Source of the DNA: Apoda limacodes
Taxonomy: Eukaryota; Arthropoda; Insecta; Lepidoptera; Limacodidae
Assembly: GCA_946406115.1 (NCBI GenBank)
Contig: OX291545.1
Coordinates: forward strand, 22,439,153 to 22,503,152
Reading direction: 5' to 3'
Length of the DNA: 64,000 bases
In this document: positions 21,487 through 32,700 of the stretch, piece after piece
How positions within the stretch are numbered: the stretch's first letter is position 1
Layout of the letters: every line of letters begins with the position of its first letter
Translations under genes and position numbers: made by a program
Notes under the pieces: model-generated
Databases searched by the model: none
Told to the model about the DNA's origin: nothing
What the model saw: only the letters and a program-made list of their open reading frames with translations

Positions 21487-21739
21487 TTCTGAAGCCATCA
21501 TGAAGGATCACCTGCCTGTAATTGAAAATCTGCAAAAAAAATTATTAAAATAACACTTAAGGTGTACTTTCAGTAAAAAATAGAATGATCAAGACAAGTC
21601 TATTAATTAAATATATGCATTTTTCAGTGAAAATATGGGTCGAAATATATAAACTGAAATAGTTTTTGTTTTATTTATATTTTATTTACAATATTTTTTT
21701 TATCAGTGACTCACTTAAATAATTTCCGAACCTCTCGTT

Positions 21740-22150
21740 TAACAATTTTTTAACCAACTTCAAAAAAAGGAGAAAGTTCTCAATTCGGATGATAGTATTT
21801 TTTTAATTTTCTTTTTCTTTCGGGTATAACTTCGTCATATATAGACGAATTTTTTAAAATTCTTTTTTATTTAAAAGGGTATGCTTCCAAGGTGGTCGCA
21901 AATTAATGTTGTGAATTTAAAACTTAAATTTTTAAGTCAAAAAAATAATTGGTGTTACTTTGGAACTGGTGAAACGCCTTCTATGTTGATGATTGTATAA
22001 AATTTTGTTACGAGTATCAATGCTTTAAGTGTACGAGAAAAAAAAAGGGATTCGTTACTCGAAAGTAAAAAATAAAAACTTTTGAACAAAAAAAAAGAAC
22101 CGGCTTCAAAAACATGCACTAAAAAGGTAAAAATAATTACCTATTTTTTT
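21740..22150 (+). repeat. AACCAACTTCAAAAA repeat, copy B of pair with 8570
   Basis: Begins TTAACCAACTTCAAAAAAAG, with TTTCGGGTATAACTTCGTCA, then from 21935 repeats the sequence of 8570-8785. The longer copy shows that the 8.6 kb copy lacks the 5' 200 bases. Non-coding. Confidence 0.7.
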
Positions 22151-22640
22151 AAAAAACTCCTTATCAACTAGAGCGGGAGTATAATTTATTACACACAATA
22201 TCAAGTCACCACAAAGCTATCAAATCACGCAAATTTTATATATATTGTTATGGTTAATTAATTTCTGATTTTACGCTAGTTGCTTCAATTTGAAATTTAT
22301 TTTTGTCATATAAAATGAGCACTATTCAAGATAATCATCGTCGATTTCAGCTAAGTTCTGTTTTGCCATTATTAAGGACTGAACGATAAAATTGAAAAAT
22401 ATTGAATTCGATATTTTTATACTGATGTAGCTTGTTGTCCTCCCCAGGTACAAGCCGTTCCTGTGTCACTGATTGGATCGCCAAACATTTGCTGTATAGC
22501 GCCATCAAATTTGCCTAATGAAGAGATTCGACTTAACTCTGAAAAGTCTGCGCGATAACATTATGCAAAGATGTTTGACTTGATATTGGTTAACTCTTCT
22601 TTGCTTCCGGTTAAACGCTTTGTAATAAATAGGTTTAATT

Positions 22641-23654
22641 AAATATTGTAATTTAGAACTACGCGATTGGTTTACAAGTTAGGTATATCCGTAAAAAGAA
22701 AGGTTAAATAAAAATACCTAATTTGTTTTTAAAAAGGGTAAGTATTTTAGTGTTTGAATCGTGTTTTTTTTTGTTAAAAACAGATTTAATTTGTTTTAAA
22801 CATAAAGTAAACACAAAATCATAAAACTTTGCTTTTAATATTATTATTTGCAACCGTACCTAAATCATATGACACTTCATAGAGCATTAGGGAGGCTTAT
22901 GATGTTTGTAAAAAATTCAAAACTCTTTTGTATTTTTTGACTTTGAATGGGACTGGTAATCAATATTGTAACTTATTTTTTTTTAATACGACAAATCATA
23001 AACAACAAATCTTTGTCAAAGAACTTAATGTGCATCCTTGTCATTGTCGTGTTTCATTATAGATGTCTTAGTATAAAAATAGGTCTATTAAAGTTATAAA
23101 GGAATAGTTTATTGTATATTAAGGGTGGTAAGGAAAAATTACTGGCAAAAATAGAAGTAGAGAAAACAACGCCACTGCCAGATGGCGCTAGATAATTATC
23201 TAGAGAATTTACGAATTAAAAGTTTTGGTTGAAGTTAAAACATGAAAATGCTCGCTTGTAGTGTGCGCGTGGTTCATATTTTGAACAGACAGCTTTTAAA
23301 TACATACTTAATAAAATAGGCGCGTCATTACCACCCGTGGGTTCTATGAACTTACGCGCTTTGCCTTGAGAAAAGTAAAATTTACAAAGAAAAAGCCCGT
23401 GGGAGTAGGTACCTAATTCAGGTTTTAGACTCCGCTTTGCCTGCACGTAGTGACACTGTTTACGATTAAGTGTAATGAAAAATATATTTAAAAAAAATTT
23501 GATTACTGTCGCGGCCGTAAAAATAAGCCTTTGCTGGATAAGTACAGTTTTAAAATACGAATCCAGCAAATCTTGTGCAGAGCTTTAAAAACACAATTCA
23601 TAGTACAGAAATGTAATCACAGAAATAAATTGAAAATTTAAAAAAAATTATAAT
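22641..23654. other. Gene-free stretch with a 117-codon minus frame
   Basis: The minus frame 23216-23569 (KCHYVQ-type, RKFIEPTGGNDAPILLSMYL, YEPRAHYKRAFSCFNF) begins with TTG and has no domain I know. GGCGCGTCATTACCACCCGT and CTTACGCGCTTTGCCTTGAG look like a repeat. CTAGATAATTATCTAG at 23188 is a palindrome. Not called as a gene. Confidence 0.35.
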
Positions 23655-24140
23655 CATTACATCCCACCTTTTTTTTGCACTCCAGCGCCCCACGGCGGTA
23701 GCTGTGGCAGCGTGGTCGATTGTCACTGCCCAGTTCGATATTTCAAAAAATAAAGCATTATTCCTTTTAGTTCAAGCTAAATTATATTTTTTAAAGAAAA
23801 AACATGTTGCAACACCAGACCCCTTTTTTCGTGTAGAAAAAAATATATATAACTCGGGAATAATTAAAAGAGCTAAATTTAACCGGAAGGGGGCAGGTAG
23901 AACACACACATTTTACCACTTTGGAAGTGTTTCTCGCGCAAACTATTCAGTTAAGAAAAAAAAAAGATACTGGAGACCTCAATATCATTTTTGAAGACTT
24001 ATCCATATATACCCCACACGTGTGGGTTTAATGAAAAAAACGGACAACGACTGACATACGGACGGACGGACAGACAGACAGACAGAAATGACGAATCTAT
24101 ATGGTTCCGTTTTTGCCATTAGGCCACGGAACCCTAAAAA
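23655..24140 (-). repeat. GTTCCGTA family, 5' half, copy 2
   Basis: On the minus strand it starts TTTTTAGGGTTCCGTGGCCT, goes through a (GTCT)n-(GTCC)n run (24060-24087) and TCATTAAACCCACACGTG, then AATGATATTGAGGTCTCCAG and GAAACACTTCCAAAGTGG. This is the 5' half of the repeat whose 3' end appears at 14540 and 57190. A perfect palindrome CCCACACGTGTGGG lies at 24014-24027. The 96-codon plus-strand ORF here starts with GTG and is not a gene. Confidence 0.65.
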
Positions 24141-24689
24141 GACAAACGTGAAAGTTGTAGATAATATAAAAATCAATAACTTGTTTACCGACCGTTTTTG
24201 GACCTTACCTCAAATTTAATGAGTAAAATTTTAAAACCTATTTTTTTGTTTTTAATTTTTCTTTTATAGAAAAATAATCAAAAAAAATTGAAATTTCGAG
24301 AAAATTTTTCCATTTCTTAAAACAAAGAAATAGAATTTCTTGTTAAATAGTTTATGAGATATTTACATTTTTGAAAAAATAATCCTTTTTTGAAATAAAT
24401 GAAACATCTGTTTTTTTTTCAAATTTATTTATCGTAAACAGCTCAGCATGGTCATGGGTTCTTTGTTAGGATGCATATTTTCAATTTGAAAAAAAAAATT
24501 CATTGCAATAAATAAAAATTGTTTAAATTAAATAAAAATTGCCAAAAAGTAAAAATTCATTTTTTTTTTCATATATAATTACTTATACATGAAAAAAAAA
24601 TTAATTGTTACTTTTTGGCAATTAATTTAAACAATTTTTATTTATTACAATGAATTTTTTTTTCAGAGTGAAAATATGCAAATATACGT

Positions 24690-24913
24690 GCAAAGTAAAC
24701 AAAGCTTGTGTTATGGGTACCAGACAACGGATACAAATACATAATATTACTTTTCTTTTGTAAATACATACATATCATACATAAATACACCCAGACTCAA
24801 GACAAACACAAATGTTTATATTATGACATAAATGTTTGTCCAGTGCGAGAATCGAACCCACACCCTCTGCACACCAGCTGTCCACACTACCAACTAGGCT
24901 GCAAGGGAGTCAG
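24690..24913 (-). mobile_element. tRNA-derived SINE, GACTCCCT subfamily
   Basis: Minus strand: GACTCCCTTGCAGCCTAGTT (A box), then GGGTTCGATTCTCGCACTGG (B box), ACAAACATTTATGTCATAA, GTCTTGAGTCTGGGTGTATT and a GTCTGGTACCCATAACACAA body. The 3' end with GGCGCTGTGTG is missing. It is inserted in the inverted-repeat element. A tRNA gene is excluded because there is no acceptor stem pairing and the body is shared by other copies. Confidence 0.85.
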
Positions 24914-25047
24914 AAGTCATAATAATTATCATTGATATTAAAAAAAATGTTTATTATTGAAAGTTAAAAATGCGTTTTTAATTAATGGTTTTGCTTTTTC
25001 TATTTATATACAATATTTCTATTAATATAAAATCATTTTAAATACAA

Positions 25048-25281
25048 CTAGCTTTTGCCCGCGGTCCAACCGCCTTGAATATGGTTATCGGTGTAGGATT
25101 TCAACGGCAATTCCTCAATTATAGTAAAAAAACTCACACTTGACTTCTCAAGTAGCCTATGTCCTTTCCCGGGACTCAAACTATCTCCATGCCAAATTTC
25201 ATCTTGATCCCTACAGCGGTTAAAGCGTGAAGAGGTTACAGACAGACAGAGTTACTTGTGCATTTATGATATTAGTATGGA
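25048..25281 (-). mobile_element. Lep1-like non-autonomous Helitron
   Basis: Minus strand begins TCCATACTAATATCATAAAT at 25281 and ends CCGCGGGCAAAAGCTAG at 25048, between A and T as Helitrons insert. The core CTGTCTGTAACCTCTTCACG and GATGAAATTTGGCATGG matches the Lep1 pattern I remember. No target duplication. It is nested in the inverted-repeat element. Confidence 0.8.
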
Positions 25282-26181
25282 TTATTTTAAAAAAATATCA
25301 TAGTAGTAAAATATAAAATTATAAACATAACATAGTACAATACAAATATTCTTCATTGTACACCAAAACACAAAACAGTAACATGAAAACTATAATTAAA
25401 AATAGTACCACACGCGGCCTTAGGCCCCTGTAGGCAATTTCTTCCAGTTTTTACGCGTTTTTTACTTTTAATAGTATAATTATCATCGATAATAAAAAAA
25501 TGTATATGTGAAAATTTGTATATAATTTTTTACTTTTTGGCGGTTAGTTTTAATATTTTTTATCTATTGCAATGATAAAATGAGACCCTTCCGAGCTCTG
25601 TACGATGTAAAAAAAATTGATTTTTCATTCATATCAAAATAGTGTGATTTTTTAAAAAAAAACGTAAACATTTCAGAACCTATTCAGTTTTTTAGAATAA
25701 AAAAATATTTTTTTTTTGCTATAAAAAAGTAACATTTTCTCGAAATTTCAAATTTTTTCGATTGTTTTTCAAAAACAGAAAAATTGGTTTTTAACTTTTT
25801 AGTCATTAAATTTGAGGTTAGGTAAAAAATAGTCACTATAAAAGTTATAGATTTTTATATAATGTACAACTTTTTATTTGATTTTTTCTCTAAAATCAAC
25901 ACTTCAGCCTCAAATCGTCAAAAACCCCTTTTCACCCGCGACGCACCCTCTTGCGGTTAAATTCAACGGTTTTATTTATTTGTCCCGGTTTATATATATT
26001 TTTTTCTATACAAAAAGATGGGTCCGGTCTTGCAACGATTTTTTTCCAAAAATAATTTATTGTAAAGCTACTTACCTAGAGCCTAGACCATTTTTTTATT
26101 TGTGTGTTTCTCTTTCCAACAGGCCATACAAAGAAAACTTTATAGGAATTAATTCTGCTCATATAAGTTTTTTTTTAATTA

Positions 26182-26239
26182 GAGCGCGTTCGTTCTGGGA
26201 TGCAGAATCATTATTTTCATTACTTTTACGAACGCGCCC
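26182..26239. mobile_element. 58-bp TIR relic with TTA duplication
   Basis: Left end GAGCGCGTTCGT and right end, reverse-complemented, GGGCGCGTTCGT match at 11 of 12. TTA flanks both sides (26179-26181, 26240-26242). The middle is just CTGGGATGCAGAATCATT plus AT-rich sequence. Looks like the smallest remnant of a PIF/Harbinger-type MITE. Confidence 0.6.
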
Positions 26240-26242
26240 TTA

Positions 26243-28029
26243 ATAGGCAACCCAGTGTCGATTTTTTTCTATGTTGTTTTTTTGAATGTATTTTGAACTT
26301 TTCATAATGTTTTTGCATAAAATACGTCACAGTTCTTCATTAGTTCTTAACTAAGAATATCAAATGTACGCGTACGACGTCTTAAAAGTTTTATTGACAT
26401 TAATCAAAGCAAACTTCTGAAAGCTTTAAAAGACCTAAGCCTGGAGTACTTCAGTAGCTTAAAGCTTGAGTTTTTTTTGCTTACTTAGGACATGCTGTCA
26501 GGATTTCAACATGCAGCTCGAGTGTACATCGAAACATGTCTCAATGACTAATGTAGGTAGGTATATGGAGTATAAGTGGAGTGTAGGCAGTACCTCCACT
26601 AATAGTGGATAAAATTTATGGAAAAAATTGGTGTTATAAGTTTTTATATCATGCAAACACAAAAATCATTTTGTTGAAAGAAAGCTTAGTAAATTGCTTT
26701 GAAAAATATTTTGGTTTTTCTTGGATATTTTATAGTAAATATCGCTTTCGAAGAAGTTGCAAAATTGCTGGTTGTATTTCACGCGAATATACGCGAATTA
26801 ATGTAACTTGTACTTCATTTGTGAACAGCCTATCTATAATAAATTGCTAATAAAAAAAATGAGTTGCTAAGAAGATAAAATGTTATTTCATTTGACGTAT
26901 TTTTAATGGAAGATTATATTCATAAGTATAAAAAAAAATACTATAAGTGTAACTAAATTTTTTTTCGACTTTGCGATATTTACAGGTTCATGAAAGATTA
27001 TCGTGTTATAAAAGTTATAATTACATTAAATTTTAGTTAAGAGGTTGAACTTTGATGCAGTCAAATTGAAAAATAAAAATATTTACATTTACAAAGTTTC
27101 AAGCATATTTTAGCTCAATTTATTGGTATCATGTAGTTTCAAAAATATCCCGTTATTTACGAGAATCTACGTGTGAAATTGTATAGATTTTAGTAACTGA
27201 ATACCTTTGGGATTTGACAGTAACGTAAGTAGTGTTCTTGAGGGTATAGTAGAAATAACACAAAATTCTCTTAGAACTATTAAAATTAAATTAAATTATT
27301 TACCAATGTATAACCGTCTGTGTTAAGGCATACCGAATAGTGTCACAAACCCCTTAACACTTGGTTGCACTTCGCCGAGGTGTCCGTGTGTCTATGCACT
27401 CTGACGACATTCATAAAAATGCAAGGCGTAAATATTGACCTTTGACCCCACTTTCAAACCCTGGGTTGAGTATGAACTTTTAAGATTACTGAAAAATGCT
27501 TTTCTACACTACCAAAAGCAGCTACCTCAAAAATCACATGTCTCTATTCTATTACCTCTGGTTTAGTCTGTGAGTTGATTGTTAGGCTGTTACCAATTAG
27601 TCAATTAGCGACACCACGGTATTATAAATTTAGATAAGATTATTTTTCAAATTTATGTTTATGATGAAAGTGATTGGTAAAAAAAAAGTTGTCCTCCTTA
27701 TTGTTATGTGGCTGGGACCACTAGTGTCCAGCCGCTGGTTAATTCTTTCAAATGAATAGATCTGTGATATATATATTCATACATAAGTAGGAAATTTTAA
27801 TCCTCTGGAAACTTTAAAAATAATTTCTTACTTTACTTTGCATATTCTATTCCAAGTAGCCGATCGTCTCGTTTAAAAGTAAATTCAATGAAAATACTTA
27901 TTAGCATTTTAGCAGCGATCGCGGAAGCTTCTAGAAAGTTAAAAACCAATGATTTTTTTAATAAGAGTTTGTTGAAAAGTGTCACTTTTAAAGGCAGTAA
28001 ATATATTACGTTCTACTTAAAACTAAAAG
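26243..28029. other. Gene-free AT-rich stretch
   Basis: GGCTGGGACCACTAGTGTCC with AGCCGC folds at 27709-27734. A CAGGTGTCCGTGTG-like region near 27380 is GC-richer. No family or domain recognised in the rest. Confidence 0.4.
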
Positions 28030-28112
28030 GGTCTTAACAGACAGACAGACGGACAAAGAAGTGGTCCTACAAGGTTTACGTTTTTTCCCATTTGAGGTAC
28101 GGAACCCTAAGC
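28030..28112 (-). repeat. GTTCCGTA family, 5' end fragment
   Basis: Minus strand TTAGGGTTCCGTACCTCAAA then a (GTCT)n run GTCCGTCTGTCTGTC. A short 5' piece of the family seen at 13915, 23655 and 56640. Similar crumbs lie at 54378-54413 and 60987-61060. Confidence 0.6.
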
Positions 28113-28451
28113 ATTTTAAATTGAGTTAACTGTACCCTGTTATTCGGGACCTTAGACCATGCAGGTTAACAACTCAAAGTCTAAGTCTTCAAAACGGGCT
28201 CAAGCATCCATTTTTTTATCAAACAAATAATTTATAATCTCATGTCATATTAAATGGGCTGATTTCTAGTAGTAGGGAGTAAGTAAGCCTAGGTTAGTAA
28301 ATAGAACAGTAAAAGTCCAAAGTCAATATTTGCTGTCGTGATTTCCTTTCCCGTCGAGTTTCAGTCGCAAAGTTACTGACGTGCTTCACTGATTCTGCCT
28401 ACGAGCTTAACTGAAAAATACTTGAAAAATAATAAAAAAAAACTAATTAAA

Positions 28452-28671
28452 TCCATACTTAATATTATAAATATAAAAGAATTTGTTTGTATTTCTGTCC
28501 TTCCGTATCGTTGAAACTAATTATTTGAGCTTAACTTTGGCATAAGGACAGTTTAAAAGACAAAGAAGTAAATAGACTATTTTGTATCCCTAAAAATTCA
28601 AAAGTTTTCACAGGCATAACTTAGCAAACTTTCTTACTTACTTACGCTGATAACGTACTGGTAAAAGCTAG
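28452..28671 (+). mobile_element. Lep1-like Helitron, diverged
   Basis: Starts TCCATACTTAATATTATAAA and ends GTACTGGTAAAAGCTAG followed by T. The middle has GTTTGTATTTCTGTCCTTCC and AAACTAATTATTTGAGCTTA. Both termini fit; the core has drifted. Confidence 0.65.
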
Positions 28672-29234
28672 TTGGTAATTAAATATTAGATATTTGAAAT
28701 ATAGACCTCAAAGAAAAAAAAATTATTAACTATGGTGTGAGTTGCATTAAAATCATTAAACCAGAACACAATATAGACAGAGACATAGACATTTTTAACA
28801 GCTCTGATGAATGCCGCACTGTGATTGGTGGTTGACCTTCGTGCTAACCCTTTACCTGAAAATTAGGCTACATTGTTTATGACACCTGTGAAATAAAAAG
28901 AAACATCTAATATGACCATGCCTTGATAGACCAGATATCTATACTACATTAGAGGAAGATAGGCTCACCAACTGTCACGCATGTGATGCAAGACTAAAAT
29001 TGTTGGTAAAAAGCGCTGTCCCCCACATTGTAACCTGCGTGTGTATCCAGCGGGTCGTTACATCATTTTATTATAAACACACATTAAATTTAATGTATTA
29101 GATACTTGCCAAACACTAACAATAACAAAATAACCTGTAACAAGATTATCCCCGAGACTCAGAACCAAATAATATTCTTACATCGAATAAAAGGAAAAAT
29201 TCAGTTTTATGTACAAAATGGCGCGCTTCTTTGA

Positions 29235-29365
29235 AAATTTCATATGCAATTGCAAAGAGGGGTTGCAAAGAACGGCAGGAATAAAGGAGCGCACGTCATT
29301 TCCCGCCGGCCGTAGTCCCGAGGGCGGAATCACATCGGTAAATGTTGACGTCCAGCTTGAAGAGA
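29235..29365 (+). repeat. CATATGCAATTGCA repeat, copy 1
   Basis: TTTCATATGCAATTGCAAAG, AGGGGTTG, ACGTCATTTCCCGCCGGCC, CCCGAGGGCGGAATCA and AAATGTTGACG align in order with 32155-32275. The segment is open on both strands (63 and 70 codons), but the second copy is not, which argues against coding. Confidence 0.7.
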
Positions 29366-29850
29366 TCAAACGACGTACGGCATACTTCATTGCTAGTTGA
29401 TTGAAATTCTGACGAGCTACAGTTACTATTTAGGCTTTAAGCTTTAAGGTTCTCTTTTCAAGCATAATTTTGTATTCTTATTTAAGCAAAAACATTTACA
29501 AATGTATTGAACCAAGGACGTTTTGCAAACAGTTACAATGTCAGTGAGCCATCGGTAGGTTTAATGTTGAGATATGTACTAATCAAGTAGGGACAAATGT
29601 GTCATGCGGGGCACAATGAAACAATCAACATATTTATTGTGTTTTCTCGTTTTTCAGGATCTGAACCATATCCTAAAGAACACATTCATAAAATATTAAT
29701 CGGATTTGCTCTGTGGATCCGTAGAAATATTGGCAAAAAAATGAAGTTTAGGTAGTATAGCCTTTCAAGTCTCGTTTAAAGTCAGTAACCCTGAGGACCA
29801 GTGTAAGTTTTTGAGTTTTGCAAGTGGAATTTCAATGTTTGATAGTCTAA

Positions 29851-30045
29851 GGCTGGGTTGCACCAACTAACTTTGACGGGAATTAAAAATGGGAGATTGT
29901 TAGGAAATTTGTATTGTTACCTATATCTAAAGTTAACCAGCTAGTGGTTTGCTATACTTTGACGGGCCAGTTAAGTTTAAAAAAAGCTGACTATACAAAT
30001 TTTCATACCATGGTTAGCGTTAAAGATAGTTGGTGCAACCCAGCT
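29851..30045. mobile_element. 195-bp MITE with GGCTGGGTTGCACCAACT ends
   Basis: Left end GGCTGGGTTGCACCAACTAA and right end, reverse-complemented, AGCTGGGTTGCACCAACTAT then CTTTAACG: about 27 of 30 identical. TAA flanks both ends (29848-29850 and 30046-30048). No transposase. I remember this terminus from widespread insect MITEs. TAA favours PIF/Harbinger, though a TA site (Tc1/mariner) also fits. Confidence 0.8.
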
Positions 30046-30497
30046 TAAAATTTTAATTTGCAGAGAAATAACTATTGACTTGAATAATGGAGGTCACAAT
30101 GGAATGGACATACCCTATATCCGTTTGTTCATACATACGTGCGAAAAACATTACCCTCCTTCTGGGTCAATTGGGAAAAAAAGTTGGGTAAAAAAGTCTA
30201 CTATAGGAAGCTATAGTATAAGTAGGAAGTCGGTTATAGTATTATTTTTGCGAAATCCTTAATTTTCCGGGATAAATAAATGTTTAACACATATCACACA
30301 TATTAGGGTTGGTATAAGCTGTATACATTCCAAAATTCATTCAAATCGGTATTGTTTCTATGACGTGAAAAAGTTATGATATAATCATACTAATTCACAA
30401 ACTTACGCATTTTATTATATCATCAGTATGTTATTGATCAAAAATTATGAACTTCAAAAGTTAAGAGATTTTCTAGCGCAAAAATATTTTTTTGAAA

Positions 30498-30612
30498 ATT
30501 AAGTACCATTGAGTCCTAACTCACAAGTCCTAAATTTACTGTCAACGAGCTTTTAGTTAAAAATTAAGTACGATTGAGTCCTAACACACCAATCCTGAAT
30601 GTACTGTCAACG
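30498..30612 (+). repeat. Two 53-base tandem units, 65-bp period
   Basis: AAGTACCATTGAGTCCTAAC at 30501 and AAGTACGATTGAGTCCTAAC at 30566, both ending TACTGTCAACG. Nine in ten bases match. Non-coding tandem duplication. Confidence 0.8.
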
Positions 30613-30929
30613 TTTAGCTATTATTTTAAAATTTTCGCTTAAAGGAAAGGTTATTAACTACATCCTATTTTTTATACTTAAAAGAAAATATCTCTGAACC
30701 CCTCTGAGCTAACAAATAGAAAACGCTTAGCTTAAGGGATATTAGTCACGAAAATACTTAACTCTCTGAGCTCTTTCATTGCTTAGGCACGATTTGAAAT
30801 AATGAATAATTAATCTTTGAACAGTAGGTAAGCTAGTTTGAAAGTTATTATAGTGTAGGCCTATAACTTCTAAGTTCGTAATTTATTTTACTGTAAAAAC
30901 TATATTCTAAAGTGAATTAGGTGGAACAA

Positions 30930-31152
30930 CAAAGTTGATAGTGTGGCCGGCTGCTATACAGAGGGTTTGGGTTCGATAACGGCACTGGACAAACATTTAT
31001 GTGATAATCATTTGTGTTTGTCTTCAATCTGGGTGTATTAATGTATGATATTTACAAAAAAAGTATTTGTATCCGTTATTTGGTTTTCATAATACAAGCT
31101 TAGTTTGGTTTGGGACTAGACGGCGCTGTGTGATGTCCAAAAATTTTTAATA
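30930..31152 (+). mobile_element. tRNA-derived SINE, A box decayed
   Basis: B box GGGTTCGATAACGGC at 30969-30983, then ACTGGACAAACATTTATGTG, a GTCTTCAATCTGGGTGTATT body, GTATCCGTTATTTGGTTTTC and ACTAGACGGCGCTGTGTGAT. Same body as the copies at 49362 and 51684. The A-box half is hard to see. Confidence 0.8.
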
Positions 31153-32154
31153 AAAATAACATAATTTGTTTACTAAAATTAGGCCGTACTCAGGCCTTAA
31201 GAAAAATTAGAAAGACTTACCACTTTTGGCGTCAGACGTTTTATATGGTGTGGTGAATTAAGTGTTTGTTTATGTATGTGTGAATTGTTTTTCTAACTTA
31301 TCCACTTAAAAGAAATATTACAATCAAAACAATGTATCCACAGCCGTGACGTGTCAAAGATTAACGTGACCGAGGCGCGCGCACGCACAGAGTAAGCAAA
31401 AAATGAATGCCTAGCTCGACCGATCCGAATACCAACTAGATGATTCATTCTTTCGCGAACATAATTTTATCCACCCGTATGTTACATCAACTTCACATTT
31501 ATCCACGTCTCATAAAACCATTTTTACAAATGTAGGAATAGAACTAGGACAAGATATTATGATAGGCTGACTAACTAACACTTCTTAACGAATGGTTTGG
31601 AGGGTACCGGTACTCAATGAAGTAGTGCTATGTCCTTTAAAATTATATTATAAATCACATAATCTGTATAATATAAAATAAGAAACTCAAGAAGGAAATT
31701 CCGAACCGCTAGGTCTAGAAACTTGAAATTTGACATGACGTAGGGTTACGTAGGGACTTACTTGACGTAGGGTTTCACTTAGAAAGGATTTTGCCAAATT
31801 CGGGATGGATGAACTAGTAAAATGTGGGTTGGAAGTTTGTATAAAATCCCGACAATTTTGAAGCCTAATGCATAATTATTGCTATACGACTTTTGGGTTG
31901 AAAATTATGATTAAAGTGTATCACCCTTTATCAAAGGAAAAAACAGGGGATGAAAAGCTTTCTTTTTCCTAAGTACTAACGGAAGAAGTCGTTGAAAAGT
32001 TATAGCATATGTTTCCATAGATAAGATATGACTTAAAATTTGCTTAAAACTCTTAGTAGCATTAATGGAAAAATCTTAGAATGTATAAAAAAATGTATGC
32101 TTACCTGAACCTGCTTGTTTTCAACAACGAAATCGTCTCAGAACAGTGGTGATT
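31153..32154. other. Mostly unassigned stretch
   Basis: AGTTTGTATAAAATCCCGAC (31831) and GAAGGAAATTCCGAACCGCT with TAGAAACTTGAAATTTGACA resemble the unit repeated at 12480-12840. A CpG-rich patch at 31362-31440 (GACCGAGGCGCGCGCACGCA) is not otherwise explained. Confidence 0.4.
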
Positions 32155-32275
32155 TAAAAAATTCATATGCAATTGCATAGAGGGGTTGTAAAGAGAGGCT
32201 GTTATAAAAGAGTGAACGTCATTTTCCGCCGGCCCGAGCCCGAGGGCGGAATTATATTAGCAAATGTTGACATGC
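32155..32275 (+). repeat. CATATGCAATTGCA repeat, copy 2
   Basis: ATTCATATGCAATTGCATAG, AACGTCATTTTCCGCCGGCC, GCCCGAGGGCGGAATTA and AAATGTTGACA align with 29235-29365 at about 80 percent by eye. The 'family' is otherwise unknown to me. Confidence 0.7.
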
Positions 32276-32399
32276 CACTCTATTAGATCTGGTTCTGACA
32301 GCATTGATTGTACTCGCTTAGTTATACTCACTTTTACCAGTTCTACTCAAGAAAAGTATTTGAACCACCGAGTTTTAATACGTGATTGTGAAATATATT

Positions 32400-32700
32400 T
32401 TTTTTCAAACATGCTGTGATATGTGACCATATCTTGCACAAGCTTCTCGGAGATAAATCGTAGTTACTTGCAGTACAGTATTAGAGAGCGAATATTTCAT
32501 ATTTGATCACTCGAGCGGTCAAATATGAAATTTAAAAATGGAACGAACTTTTTTAAACATTGATATCTAAAGAGATAACTTATACATGCCTTGGCTACGA
32601 CTCAGCATAACCGGCGATCGTGAATATGCGGGCCGAGGCAAAGCCGAGCCGCAGCAGTAATGTACTACTAGCCTTCTGGCCTATGCTTAGCGCCTACTTA
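32400..32700 (+). repeat. Palindromic element, short copy
   Basis: Contains a 36-base near-palindrome (32495-32530: TTTCATATTTGATCACTCGA and mirror, 16 of 18 pairs), then AATGGAACGAACTTTTTTAA and a GC-rich end GACTCAGCATAACCGGCGAT, CGGGCCGAGGCAAAGCCGAG. The first part is homologous to 60620-60425 reversed, and the second to 59430-59300 reversed. So the distant copy carries about 1 kb more between them. Confidence 0.75.

Larger units (their letters stand above)
20058..22640 (+). other. Hypothetical small transcription unit (exon-like signals)
   Basis: From the initiator at 20058, CTAACAATGATAAAAG at 20101-20116 offers ATG (20107-20109) in a good insect context, followed by donor GTAGTC at 20117. 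An acceptor with a strong pyrimidine tract, TTGTTGTCCTCCCCAG, ends at 22447. Joined, the frame gives 26 codons containing SCVTDWIAKHLLYSAIKF and stops at TAA 22516-22518; AATAAA follows at 22624-22629. A middle exon-like segment (20814-20997) has TTTCAG and GTGAGC borders but contains stops in all frames. This is a model assembled from weak signals that occur often by chance. Confidence 0.15.
24155..25871. mobile_element. Large inverted-repeat element with nested SINE and Helitron
   Basis: Left arm 24155-24572 and right arm 25497-25871 align as reverse complements: AATATAAAAATC, CCTCAAATTTAATGA, GAAATTTCGAGAAAAT, CAGCTC/GAGCTC-type and ATTGCAATA(A/G)ATAAAAA blocks keep the same order. Another inner arm at 24590-24666 is the reverse complement of 24485-24572 around a 17-base spacer. 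The space between arms holds a SINE (24690-24913) and a Lep1-like Helitron (25048-25281). Arms of about 400 bases without a transposase suggest a long-TIR MITE or foldback element. Confidence 0.7.

Noticed and set aside
23216..23569. 117-codon minus frame
   Set aside because: Starts with TTG, no domain. In 64 kb of AT-rich DNA a few frames of this length are expected by chance.
23704..23994. 96-codon plus frame
   Set aside because: Lies on the GTTCCGTA repeat family and starts with GTG.
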